Shown here piece by piece: positions 10,113 through 19,503 of a stretch of DNA of 56,737 nucleotides. Every line of letters begins with the position of its first letter. Position 1 is the stretch's first letter. Under the pieces are notes generated by a model. It had not been told where the DNA came from, searched no databases, and saw nothing but the letters and a program-made list of their open reading frames with translations. This DNA is from an uncultured Pelagibacteraceae bacterium (GTDB lineage Bacteria > Pseudomonadota > Alphaproteobacteria > Pelagibacterales > Pelagibacteraceae). The stretch is taken from contig CACHFK010000001.1 in the NCBI GenBank assembly GCA_902579085.1, positions 16,001 to 72,737 of the forward strand, read 5' to 3'. Position numbers and translations under genes: made by a program.

Positions 10113-12638
10113 ATGTTTAATCCTTTAAATCTAATCTCGAAAATAATCAAAAGTAGTAATCAAAAAGAGTTAGATCGAATCCAAAAAATAGTAAAAAATA
10201 TAAATCTATTTGAAAAAGATGTTGAAAATTTAGATAAGTCAGAGTTTCCAAAAAAAACAATTGAATTTATTGAACAAATAAAAAATGGTAAGAAACTTGT
10301 TGATGTTTTGCCAGAAGCCTTTGCTTTAGTTAGAGAAGCTTCAAAAAGAATAAATAATGAAAGACATTTTGATGTACAATTAATTGGCGGTGTTGCACTT
10401 CACGAGAATAAAATAGCAGAAATGAAAACTGGCGAAGGTAAAACTTTAACCATTGTACTTTCGGCCTATTTAAATGCTCTAGAAAAAAAAGGAGTTCATA
10501 TAGTAACAGTTAATGATTATCTTGCTAAAAGAGATAGTCAAAATATGGGAAAAATTTATAATTTTTTAGGACTAGAGTGTGGTTTCATAAATTCAGGTCA
10601 ATCAGATGAGGAGAGGAGATATAATTATTCAAAAGATATCACATATGCAACAAATAGTGAATTAGGTTTTGACTACCTTAGAGACAATATGAAATTTTCT
10701 AAAAAAGATATGGTTCAAAGAAAACATCATTATGCAATTGTTGATGAAATCGACTCTTGTTTAATTGATGAAGCAAGAACACCTTTAATTATATCTGGTG
10801 CTGCTGAAGATAAAACAAGCCAATATATAGCAATTGATAAATTTGTTAAAAATTTAAATGAGAATGACTTTGAAATAGATGAAAAAGACAAAAATATTTT
10901 ACTTACTAACCAAGGTATAGATAATATTGAAAAACTATTTTCAAATGCGGGTATTTTAAAAAATAATAATTTTTATGATCCTGAAAATTTACATTTAGTC
11001 CATCATGTAAATCAAGCATTAAAAGCTAATCATCTTTTTCAAAATGGAAGAGATTATATTGTAAAAGATAATCAAATTATAATTATTGATGAACAAACAG
11101 GTAGACAATTACCAGGTAGAAGATTTGGAGATGGATTGCACCAAAGTTTAGAAGCAAAAGAGAAACTAGTTGTAAATGCAGAAAATCAAACACTGGCGTC
11201 TATTACTTACCAAAATTTTTTTAAATTATATTCAAAACTGTCTGGATGTACTGGTACCGCTCAAACTGAGTCTCAAGAATTTTTTGAAATATATAATCTT
11301 CCGGTAGTGACAATACCAACTAATAAAGAAATGATTAGAAAAGATTGGAATGATCAAATTTTTAGAACTATTAAAGAAAAAGACGAAGCAATTATAAATA
11401 AAATAATAGAATGTAACAAACTAGAACAGCCACTTCTTATTTTTACTGCAAGCATAAATAAGTCTGAACATTACTCTAAGTTATTGGAAAAAAAATCTAT
11501 AAAGCACATAGTGCTTAATGCAAAAAACCATGAAAAAGAAGCTGAGATAATAGAAAATGCCGGAAGAAAAAATTCCATAATCATCACTACAAGTATTTCA
11601 GGAAGAGGGGTAGACATAAAATTAGGAGGTCAAGATCAAAGCCAAAAGGAAGATATTAAAAAAATTGGAGGTTTGTTTGTAATAGGTACTGAGAGAATGG
11701 AAAGCAGAAGGGTAGACAATCAAGCGCGAGGAAGGTCTGGTAGACAAGGAGATGAGGGTAATTCAATATTTTTTGTAAGTCTAGAAGATGATCTAATGAG
11801 AATTTTTGGAACTGAGTCAATGAACAATATTTTAGAAAAACTTGGTTTAAAAGATGGTGAAAGTATTGACCATCCATGGATTAATAAAGCATTGGAGAGA
11901 GCACAGCAAAAAGTAGAAGCTAGAAATTTTGATATTAGAAAAACTTTATTAAAATTTGACAATGTACTAAATGATCAAAGGCAAGTTATATTTGGACAAA
12001 GAGATAAAGTTATTAATAGTGAAAATATAAATGTAATTTCTGATGATTTTCTGAATGAAATTATTAAAGATTTAAAAGAAACTAAATCAAAATATTTATC
12101 AAAACCGAACTCAAATGAATTTATAAATCAATTTAAATCTTTATTTGGAAAATCATTTAATCAATCTGAAATTGATAACTTAACAAATATCAATGATGTT
12201 AAATTAGAAGAACTAATAAAAGAAAAATTTTTAGAAAAAAGAAACGAAAGAATTAATTTGTTAGGAATTGATAAAGCAAAAGAAATTGAAAAAACAATAT
12301 TTTTACAAGTAATTGACCAAAATTGGAAAATGCATATACAATACCTTGAACAACTTAGACAAGTTATTGGCTTAAGATCTTTTGGGCAAAGAGATCCTTT
12401 GGTTGAATACAAGAAAGAAGCATTTGTTTTATTTGAAAATTTACTAAGCAAACTTAAATCTGATTTAATTACTTTTTTAATTAATATAAAAATAGTAGAT
12501 AATACTGAAAATGAAGAAGACTTTAAAAAAAAACAAAATGACAATTTTGAAAAATTGTCATCAAAAAAAGTAGGAAGAAATGAGCCTTGTCCCTGTAATT
12601 CAGGAAAAAAATATAAACATTGTCACGGTTCTTTATAA
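10113..12638 (+). CDS. secA: Preprotein translocase ATPase SecA
   Basis: Motor that drives unfolded preproteins through SecYEG. 841 residues, shorter than E. coli (901), mostly through a reduced C-terminal linker. Walker A MKTGEGKT is at 104-111, DEAD-type motif VDEIDS near 215, and GRGVDIKLGG with RRVDNQARGRSGRQGD in the second motor domain. The C-terminal zinc-binding tail with CPC, NSG and CH ends the protein, so SecB or ribosome contact is possible. The stop shares the palindrome TTATAA with that of accA. Confidence 0.98.
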   Translation: MFNPLNLISKIIKSSNQKELDRIQKIVKNINLFEKDVENLDKSEFPKKTIEFIEQIKNGKKLVDVLPEAFALVREASKRINNERHFDVQLIGGVALHENKIAEMKTGEGKTLTIVLSAYLNALEKKGVHIVTVNDYLAKRDSQNMGKIYNFLGLECGFINSGQSDEERRYNYSKDITYATNSELGFDYLRDNMKFSKKDMVQRKHHYAIVDEIDSCLIDEARTPLIISGAAEDKTSQYIAIDKFVKNLNENDFEIDEKDKNILLTNQGIDNIEKLFSNAGILKNNNFYDPENLHLVHHVNQALKANHLFQNGRDYIVKDNQIIIIDEQTGRQLPGRRFGDGLHQSLEAKEKLVVNAENQTLASITYQNFFKLYSKLSGCTGTAQTESQEFFEIYNLPVVTIPTNKEMIRKDWNDQIFRTIKEKDEAIINKIIECNKLEQPLLIFTASINKSEHYSKLLEKKSIKHIVLNAKNHEKEAEIIENAGRKNSIIITTSISGRGVDIKLGGQDQSQKEDIKKIGGLFVIGTERMESRRVDNQARGRSGRQGDEGNSIFFVSLEDDLMRIFGTESMNNILEKLGLKDGESIDHPWINKALERAQQKVEARNFDIRKTLLKFDNVLNDQRQVIFGQRDKVINSENINVISDDFLNEIIKDLKETKSKYLSKPNSNEFINQFKSLFGKSFNQSEIDNLTNINDVKLEELIKEKFLEKRNERINLLGIDKAKEIEKTIFLQVIDQNWKMHIQYLEQLRQVIGLRSFGQRDPLVEYKKEAFVLFENLLSKLKSDLITFLINIKIVDNTENEEDFKKKQNDNFEKLSSKKVGRNEPCPCNSGKKYKHCHGSL

Positions 12639-13724
12639 AAAAATTATAATAGTTGATATAAATATAATGATTGCAATAATAAAATAAATTATTTTTTGAT
12701 CTTTTGTAATCCTATCTAATATATTTTGTTTCATTGATAGTTTTTCAGTGTCTTTTTGAATCGTAAATCCTTTGTTTCTTCCAATTGATAAAAATTTATT
12801 TTTTCTATGATTTATTATGTCATTTTTATCCATTGTTGAGAAAAATTGTAAATTTTTTTTTATTGAGTCTCTAATATTATCTAAAATTAAATCCTTATCT
12901 CTATGAGCTCCTCCAATTGGTTCTGGGATTATCTCATCAATTATATCAAGACTTAAGAGATCTTTTGAAGAAAGCTTCATTGCCTTTGATGCCTCTAAAG
13001 TTTTTTTGGGATCTCTCCAAAGAATTGTTGCACAGCCTTCTGGAGAAATTACAGAATAAATTGCGTTTTGAAACATTAAAACCTTATTAGAGGATGCTAA
13101 TGCAATTGCGCCACCTGAACCACCTTCTCCAATGATGATAGATATTGTTGGAACTGATAACTCCATACAACACTCTATAGACTTTGCAATTGCTTCTGCT
13201 TGGCCTCTTTCTTCTGCACCAACTCCTGGGTAGGCCCCAGGAGTATCTATAAAAGATATTATTGGAATTCTAAATTTATCTGCCAACTTCATTAGTCTAA
13301 TTGATTTCCTGTAACCTTCAGGCCTCATCATTCCAAAGTTTCTTTCAATTCTTGATTCTAAATCCTCTCCTTTTTCTTGACCAATAACCAAAACTGATTT
13401 GTTGTTAAATTTTCCAAAACCTGCAATTACAGATTTATCTTCGCCATAAAATCTATCACCTGAAAGAGGTATAAAATCATCAAACAAATGATCAATAAAA
13501 AATTTTGCTTTTGGTCTATCTTCGTGTCTAGCAACTAATGCTGTTTGCCAAGGATCTAAATTAGAATAAATATTTTTAAGTTTTTCATCTATTTCATTTT
13601 GGACTTTTGATATATTTTTAGTATCAACTTCTGTTAAACCTTCTTGATTATACGGATCTTTTAATTTTTCTAATTCATTTTCTAGGTTTTTTACCTCAGT
13701 TTCAAAATTTAGATAATTTTTCAT
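12633..13724 (-). CDS. accA: Acetyl-CoA carboxylase carboxyltransferase subunit alpha, with an extra C-terminal membrane segment
   Basis: Half of the carboxyltransferase that makes malonyl-CoA for fatty acids; its partner AccD is at 36062. Residues 1 to about 318 cover a normal AccA: an N-terminal coiled helix, then RMMR-like GMMRPEGYRK (131-140), DTPGAYPG (160-167), GEGGSGGA and SPEGCA. After the usual end there are about 45 further residues, ending in a very hydrophobic stretch (about 344-363, IIYFIIAIIIFISTIIIFL) that should cross or enter a membrane. AccA is normally soluble. Whether the tail tethers the enzyme is inference. Confidence 0.95.
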   Translation of the reverse strand: MKNYLNFETEVKNLENELEKLKDPYNQEGLTEVDTKNISKVQNEIDEKLKNIYSNLDPWQTALVARHEDRPKAKFFIDHLFDDFIPLSGDRFYGEDKSVIAGFGKFNNKSVLVIGQEKGEDLESRIERNFGMMRPEGYRKSIRLMKLADKFRIPIISFIDTPGAYPGVGAEERGQAEAIAKSIECCMELSVPTISIIIGEGGSGGAIALASSNKVLMFQNAIYSVISPEGCATILWRDPKKTLEASKAMKLSSKDLLSLDIIDEIIPEPIGGAHRDKDLILDNIRDSIKKNLQFFSTMDKNDIINHRKNKFLSIGRNKGFTIQKDTEKLSMKQNILDRITKDQKIIYFIIAIIIFISTIIIFL

Positions 13725-13775
13725 ATTTAGTCTTTATAAACTAAAAATAGGCAATAAAATGGTAAAAATATAATT

Positions 13776-15958
13776 ATGAATAAAAAAGAGAAATTTGTTA
13801 AAATACTTGATTTATCAGTATCTCAAGTCCTTTTGTCGTTTATAAATAAAGAATTATTGCCAGGAACAAATATTTCAAAAGAACGTTTTTGGAAAGGATT
13901 TAATAAATCTATACATGAATTAGCAAAAAAAAATAAAGAACTTATTGATACAAGAGAGAAGATTCAAAAATCAATTGACTCATATCATTTAGAAAAGAAA
14001 GGGAAAAAAATAAATTTAAATGATTATAAAAATTTTTTGAAAAAAATTAATTATTTAAAAAAAAATGGTAAAAATTTTAAAATACAAACAAAAAATGTTG
14101 ATAAAGAAATTTCTAGTATTTGTGGACCTCAGCTAGTATGTCCAGTTTCTAATGCAAGATTTTTATTAAATGCGGCAAACGCAAGATGGGTAAGCCTTTA
14201 TGATAGTCTCTATGGAGCAAATATTATTCCTGAAACAAAAGGTGCTTTAAAAGGTAAAACTTATAATCCGATAAGAGGTGGAAAGGTTATTGATTATGCA
14301 AGAGAACTTTTAGATAAATATATACCACTTAAAAACCAAAGTTGGAAAAGTATAGAAAAAATTCCTCATATTCAAAAAGGAGAGCTAAGTATTAAACTAA
14401 AAAACCCTAAACAATTTTTAGGATTTAGGAGACAAAAAGGTAAAATATTCTCTCTGCTTTTTGTAAATAATAATTTGCACTTAGATATTTTATTTGATCA
14501 AAAAGGTAATTTAGAGGTAAATAATCCTGAAGGAAATCAAGATCCATTAAAAATACATGATATTTTCTTGGAGTCAGCGATCTCTACAATATGTGATCAT
14601 GAAGATAGTGTTGCCGCTGTAGATGCTGAAGATAAAGTTTTAGGTTATAGAAATTGGCTTTCTTTAATGAAAGGAAACTTAACCTCAAAATTCAGAAAAA
14701 AAAATAAAACTATACTCAGAAAATTAAATTCAGATAGAGAATATTTATCTCTTAAAGGAAAAAAATTTAAATTACATGGTAGATCATTGTTGCTAAACAG
14801 AAATGTTGGGCACCTAATGACAAATCCAGCAATTCTTCTAAAGGATGGATCAGAATGCCCTGAAGGAATATTAGATGCTTTTATTACATCCGCAGCATGT
14901 CTTCACGATTTTAAAAGAAAAGGAAATTCTAGAACTAACTCTATTTATATCGTTAAACCAAAAATGCATGGACCAGAAGAATGTGCATTTACAAATAAAA
15001 TTTTTGAAAAAGTTGAAAAGATTTTAAAACTAAAAAAGAATCAAATCCTATGTGGAATTATGGATGAGGAGAGAAGAACAACAACTAATCTTAAAGAATG
15101 CGTCAGAATTTTAAGGAAAAGAGTATTTTTTATCAATACTGGTTTTCTTGATAGGACTGGTGATGAAATACATACCTCTATGGAAATTGGTCCAATGATA
15201 AAAAAGGGAGATATGAAATCCTCAAAATGGATTAAGGCATATGAAAATAACAATGTAGATGTAGGATTAGCTTGTGGTTTTTCTGGAAAAGCACAAATTG
15301 GAAAAGGAATGTGGGCAATGCCAGATTTGTTAAAAGAGATGATGCATCAAAAAATCTCTCATCCAATGTCAGGTGCTAATTGTGCATGGGTTCCTTCGCC
15401 AACTGCAGCAGCAATACATGCATTACACTATCATGAAGTAAATGTATTTTCCATTCATCAAAAATTAAAAAATAGAAAACCAGCTAAATTAGACGATCTC
15501 CTTAGCATACCAGTAAAAATCAAAAATGATTGGTCACAGGATGAAATTGAGAAAGAATTAAAAAATAATGCTCAAGGTATTTTAGGTTACGTTGTTAGAT
15601 GGATTGATCAATCTGTAGGGTGCTCAAAAGTTCCTGATATAAATGGAATAGGTTTGATGGAAGATAGAGCTACATGTAGAATAAGCAGTCAACATATAGC
15701 TAATTGGCTCCATCACGGTATTTGCAGCAAAAACAAGTTTTAGAAACTATGAAAAAAATGGCGAGAATAGTTGATTATCAAAATTTAAAGGATCGTGGTA
15801 TGAAAGGTCAGGATCCTTATCAACCAATGGCTGGTAACTTTGAAAAATCAATTGCTTTCAAAGCAGCATGTGATTTAATTTTTCACGGAAAGTATCAACC
15901 CTCAGGATATACTGAACCATTATTACATTTTAATAGATTAATCAAAAAATCAATCTGA
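13776..15958 (+). CDS. glcB: Malate synthase G, frameshifted near the C terminus
   Basis: Condenses glyoxylate and acetyl-CoA to malate. Joined across one frameshift it is 727 residues, the size of the G isoform (E. coli 723). [11 protein letters not shown] carries the catalytic arginine, [12 protein letters not shown] the magnesium-binding glutamate and [12 protein letters not shown] the catalytic aspartate. The first frame stops at 15743; the rest ([14 protein letters not shown] to [11 protein letters not shown]) continues in another frame. One extra A in the run 15729-15733 would restore it. The 51-base gap to the divergent accA leaves no room for the glycine riboswitch known upstream of glcB in other SAR11. 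The end overlaps recR by 9 bases. Confidence 0.92.
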
Positions 15959-16564
15959 CTCTGAATTTAATCCTTTTCTGTTTTTGAATGCAGAGATTAA
16001 AGTGCCATCGTCCAAGCTTTCAATTTCACCACCTATTGGCAAACCTTGAGCAAGTTTTGAAACTTTTATATTTATATTCTTTAAACTTTCTTGAATATAA
16101 AAGGCTGTTGTTTGGCCTTCAACTGTAGCGCTTGTTGCCAAAATAACTTCATCTATATTATTTTTTTTTACTCTTTCAATTAATGAGTCTAAAAGCAAAT
16201 CTTCTTTTCTTTGAGAATTTGAATTAGATAATGTGCCTCCAAGTATATGAAAATATCCTTTAAAAATACTTGAGCTTTCAATGGTCCATTGATCTGCAAT
16301 ATTTTCAACAACGCAGATTTTATTATTTTTTTTAGAATTATTCTGACAATTATCACAACTTGAGTTATTAGATTTTAAAGAACCACAAATTTTACACCTA
16401 GCTACATTTTTATAAGCTTCACTCAATGTTTGAGCCAATGGTTTCATTAATTCTTGACGATTATTAATTAACTTTAAAATAATTCTCTTTGCAGATTTTG
16501 GACCTAATCCTGGCAATTTTGAAATAAGTTTAATTAAATTATCAATTTCTGAAATATTCTGCAT
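15950..16564 (-). CDS. recR: Recombination protein RecR
   Basis: Works with RecO (and RecF) to load RecA at single-strand gaps. The start at 16564 ([10 protein letters not shown]) is preferred because it lies 4 bases after the ybaB stop; the frame stays open to 16606 but would then overlap ybaB. 204 residues. A helix-hairpin-helix ([12 protein letters not shown]) opens the protein, then a zinc finger (CKIC, CDNC), then a Toprim domain ([13 protein letters not shown]) and a Walker-like C-terminal part. dnaX-ybaB-recR is a widely conserved order. Confidence 0.96.
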   Translation of the reverse strand: MQNISEIDNLIKLISKLPGLGPKSAKRIILKLINNRQELMKPLAQTLSEAYKNVARCKICGSLKSNNSSCDNCQNNSKKNNKICVVENIADQWTIESSSIFKGYFHILGGTLSNSNSQRKEDLLLDSLIERVKKNNIDEVILATSATVEGQTTAFYIQESLKNINIKVSKLAQGLPIGGEIESLDDGTLISAFKNRKGLNSESD

Positions 16565-16568
16565 TAAA

Positions 16569-16889
16569 TCAAAGTGGCCATTTAAATCCTGGAATACCCA
16601 AGCCACCTCCGGCTACTTTAGAAATTTCTTCAGAAGTTTTTGATTTAAGTTGATTTTTTGCATTTGAATGAGCTGCTCTTATTAAGTCAACAATGATACC
16701 TTTGTCTTCTTTCATTACTTCATCGCTAAGATCTAAATTAGTCATTTCACCTTCTCCATTCAAAGTTAATTTTACGGCATCACCTCCTGAAACACCAACA
16801 ACCTCGATTTGTTTTATTTTCTCTTGGCTTTCCTTCATTTTAGCCTCTACTTCTTTAGCTTTTTCTAATATTTTACTAAAATCAGTCAT
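16569..16889 (-). CDS. ybaB: YbaB/EbfC family nucleoid-associated protein
   Basis: Small dimeric DNA-binding protein of 106 residues. A helical N terminus (KILEKAKEVEAKMKESQEKI), then a beta-sheet with GVSGGDAVKLTLNGEGE and the conserved C-terminal GLGIPGFKWP. The start overlaps the dnaX stop by 8 bases and recR follows by 4 bases, so the three are translated together. The precise role is not settled in the family. Confidence 0.95.
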   Translation of the reverse strand: MTDFSKILEKAKEVEAKMKESQEKIKQIEVVGVSGGDAVKLTLNGEGEMTNLDLSDEVMKEDKGIIVDLIRAAHSNAKNQLKSKTSEEISKVAGGGLGIPGFKWPL

Positions 16890-18528
16890 GTTTATCCTTG
16901 TTTGGTATAAATTCTGCTAGCTCTGCATCAGGTAAAACCTCTAAAACCTTATTATAAATTGTACTTTTTTTAACACTCTCTAAAATTTTATTTTTATTTT
17001 TTTTTTTCTCTTGTTTTTTTGAAATTAAACCTTCTTTTTTAGAAAGTGAAATTATCCATCTTATATTTGTCCATTCAAATAACTTATTCGATAATTCTTT
17101 AATAAAATCTTTGTCTAAATTTTCATTAAAAGCTATTTCAATTCTACCTTCATCAAAAGTTACAAGATTTACGTTATTTTCTAATTCATATTTCAACTTG
17201 ATCTCTTTTTTTTTTATACAGAATTCAATTAATTCCTCAAAACTATTAATAGATAATTTACTAGTTTTATCTTGAGATTTTGGTTTTATTTCATCTTGTT
17301 GAGTAATATTTTTAATTTGATCAACAGTTTTATTATTTAATAATTTTTCCTGTTGATTATTTGTTTGGCTTATCTTGTCGTTTATCATAGTCAAACCTTC
17401 ATTATTATATTCATTTTTTTCTTTTATATACATTAGTCTAATTAAAAACATTTCTACACATAAATTTGGATTTGCAACTAAATCAAGCTCATCAATAGCT
17501 TCTATTGTAAATTGCCAAAATAAAATTATATCTTTTGGATCAACTGATTTTGAAATTATTTCAATTTCATTAAATTCATTATCGTTCAACGAAAAGTTAG
17601 TTCCATCTACTTTTATGCTAGAAATATTTTTTATAAAATATAAAATTTCTAAAAAGTCATTTAAAAACGTTCTAGGTTCAACTCCAGCTTCATATATTTT
17701 TCTATAAATATTAATTACTTTATTTTCCTCTCCTTTAAATAAATTAAAAAATAATTCAATTAACAAACTTTTATCAAAATAACCGTAAATTTTTTGTGCT
17801 TTTTTTAAATTTAATTCTTCGCCTTCTAGATTGCTGATTAATCCTCGATCAAGTAAAGATAATGCATCTCTAACAGATCCTTCTGAAATTTTTACTATCA
17901 ATTTTATTGCATCATCTGTCACTTTGCCTTTTTCTTGCTCAGCAATTTTTTTAATGTATTGAAATAATTTTTCTGTTTTTATTCTTGATAAATCAAATCT
18001 TTGACATCTGGAAACAACAGTAACAGGAATTTTTTTTATTTCAGTTGTTGCAAAAATAAATTTTAAATAATCTGGTGGTTCTTCTAAAGTTTTTAATAGC
18101 GCATTGAATGCTTGTTTGCTAAGCATATGAACTTCATCTATTATAAATATTTTATACTTAGCAGAAGTTGGTCCATACCTAGAAAATTCAATTAAATCTC
18201 TAACATCATCCACGCCGGTTTTGCTAGCGGCATCCATCTCTAAAACGTCAATATGGTTTGAATTAGCTATCTCCTTACAATGACAGTTTTCACAAGAACT
18301 CTCCTCAGAAATATTCTCAATTCCCTTTTTGCAGTTTAAGGCTTTAGCAACAATTCTTGCAATTGTAGTTTTTCCAACTCCTCTAATCCCAGTGAATAAG
18401 AATGCATTTGCTGATTTATTAAATTTTATTGAATTATATATTGTTTCAGCAATAACCTCTTGTCCTATCAAATCTTTAAAGACTTGAGGTCTATATTTCA
18501 AAGCCAATACTGTTGAGTTATTTTTCAT
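16882..18528 (-). CDS. dnaX: DNA polymerase III subunits gamma/tau
   Basis: Clamp-loader ATPase of the replicase. 548 residues. Walker A GIRGVGKTT is at 47-55, the zinc module has Cys66, Cys79, Cys82 and Cys84, Walker B IIDEVHML and sensor 1 SRCQRFD follow. Beyond about 370 is a low-complexity linker rich in Asn, Gln and Lys, then a short tau-like C-terminal domain. The zinc module has the last two cysteines one residue closer (CxxCxC) than the usual CxxCxxC. The start lies 7 bases after the SRP RNA end. Confidence 0.97.
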   Translation of the reverse strand: MKNNSTVLALKYRPQVFKDLIGQEVIAETIYNSIKFNKSANAFLFTGIRGVGKTTIARIVAKALNCKKGIENISEESSCENCHCKEIANSNHIDVLEMDAASKTGVDDVRDLIEFSRYGPTSAKYKIFIIDEVHMLSKQAFNALLKTLEEPPDYLKFIFATTEIKKIPVTVVSRCQRFDLSRIKTEKLFQYIKKIAEQEKGKVTDDAIKLIVKISEGSVRDALSLLDRGLISNLEGEELNLKKAQKIYGYFDKSLLIELFFNLFKGEENKVINIYRKIYEAGVEPRTFLNDFLEILYFIKNISSIKVDGTNFSLNDNEFNEIEIISKSVDPKDIILFWQFTIEAIDELDLVANPNLCVEMFLIRLMYIKEKNEYNNEGLTMINDKISQTNNQQEKLLNNKTVDQIKNITQQDEIKPKSQDKTSKLSINSFEELIEFCIKKKEIKLKYELENNVNLVTFDEGRIEIAFNENLDKDFIKELSNKLFEWTNIRWIISLSKKEGLISKKQEKKKNKNKILESVKKSTIYNKVLEVLPDAELAEFIPNKDKHD

Positions 18529-18535
18529 TATTTAA

Positions 18536-18623
18536 GGAGACCAACCAACCTGGAAAATACTCATTACCCTTGCTCTTTTTCAAGTCTGGGGGAGTTCATG
18601 GTAACTCCACCTGATTGGCCTCC
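18536..18623 (-). ncRNA. ffs: Small signal recognition particle RNA (4.5S type)
   Basis: An 88-base RNA on the minus strand. The ends pair over 11 positions (GGAGGCCAATC with GGTTGGTCTCC, including G-U pairs). The apical domain aligns without gaps to the bacterial SRP motif CAGGTCCGGAAGGAAGCAG as CAGACTTGAAAAAGAGCAA: the tetraloop becomes GAAA on a CTT/AAG stem and the symmetric-loop side keeps AGCA. Position just upstream of dnaX-ybaB-recR is the common location of this gene. It would bind Ffh and target membrane proteins. The sequence is more AT-rich and less conserved than usual. Confidence 0.85.
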
Positions 18624-18629
18624 AGATTT

Positions 18630-18659
18630 ATTATATCAATAATATTTTCTAATCTACAA
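18630..18659 (-). promoter_or_regulatory. Promoter of the SRP RNA
   Basis: Minus strand TTGTAG (18654-18659), 18-base spacer, perfect TATAAT (18630-18635). The first base of the terminal SRP stem is 7 bases after the -10 element, exactly where transcription should start. It lies between the pheA stop and ffs, so the RNA need not depend on the kdsB-pheA transcript and may also drive dnaX. Confidence 0.65.
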
Positions 18660-18671
18660 TAAACTTAAAAA

Positions 18672-19499
18672 TTATTTTTCTCGCAATTTATCTGAATTAA
18701 AAACACCTAGTACGTGCATATCTTCACAATGAAGTCCCAATTCTTTAAGAGAATTTTTAATTTTTTGTTCTTCAATGTGTCCTTCAATATCACAAAGAAA
18801 GAAAAATGAGGAAAACGAATTTTTTTCAGGAAAACTCTGTAATTTAGTCATATTTACTCCATTAATAGCAAATCCAGAAAGGGCCGAATATAACGCCGCT
18901 GGTTTGCTCTTTAGTTTAAATAAAAACGAAGTAATAAAATTGTCTTCATTTAATTCTGGCTGATAAATTTCTTTACCCATCAACAAAAATCTAGTTACAT
19001 TATTTTTTTCATCTTGAATATCTTTTTTTAAAATTTTAAGATTGTAAATCTCAGCACTTAACTCAGATGCAATTGCTGCCTTCGTTTTATCATTGGTATC
19101 AGAAATATACTTAGCTGAACCAGCTGTATCAGCCCTAACATTCTCGTTTAAATTATTGCTCTTAATAAAATTAGATGATTGACTTAAAGCTTGCGCATGA
19201 GAATAAACTTCTTTGACATCTTGTAATTCTGATCCTTGAATTCCTAATAAATTATGCTTTATTGGAAAAAAATGTTCAGCATAAATATTTAATCTATATT
19301 TAAATATTAAATATTCGACGCCTATATTACCAGTTGTTTTATTAGATTCTGGTATGATGCTTTTAACTTCACTATCTTTACTTGATTTTTCAAAACATTC
19401 ATCAAAAGTTTTGCAAGATATTGTTTTACAATCAGGATACATTTTTTTTGCACAACTTTCGCTATAACTACCAGGTATTCCTTGATAAGCAATTTTCAT
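18672..19499 (-). CDS. pheA: Prephenate dehydratase
   Basis: Converts prephenate to phenylpyruvate for phenylalanine. 275 residues, monofunctional (no chorismate mutase domain). The dehydratase domain spans about 1-175, starting AYQGIPGSYSE and containing the NVTRF motif with the catalytic threonine. An ACT domain follows (ALYSALSGFAINGVNMTKLQSFP), where the usual ESRP effector motif reads QSFP, so phenylalanine feedback may be altered. It lies 4 bases after kdsB. Confidence 0.95.
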   Translation of the reverse strand: MKIAYQGIPGSYSESCAKKMYPDCKTISCKTFDECFEKSSKDSEVKSIIPESNKTTGNIGVEYLIFKYRLNIYAEHFFPIKHNLLGIQGSELQDVKEVYSHAQALSQSSNFIKSNNLNENVRADTAGSAKYISDTNDKTKAAIASELSAEIYNLKILKKDIQDEKNNVTRFLLMGKEIYQPELNEDNFITSFLFKLKSKPAALYSALSGFAINGVNMTKLQSFPEKNSFSSFFFLCDIEGHIEEQKIKNSLKELGLHCEDMHVLGVFNSDKLREK

Positions 19500-19503
19500 A
19501 TTT

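Noticed and set aside
15704-15958. Independent 84-codon gene after malate synthase
   Set aside because: It is the C-terminal end of malate synthase G in a shifted frame.
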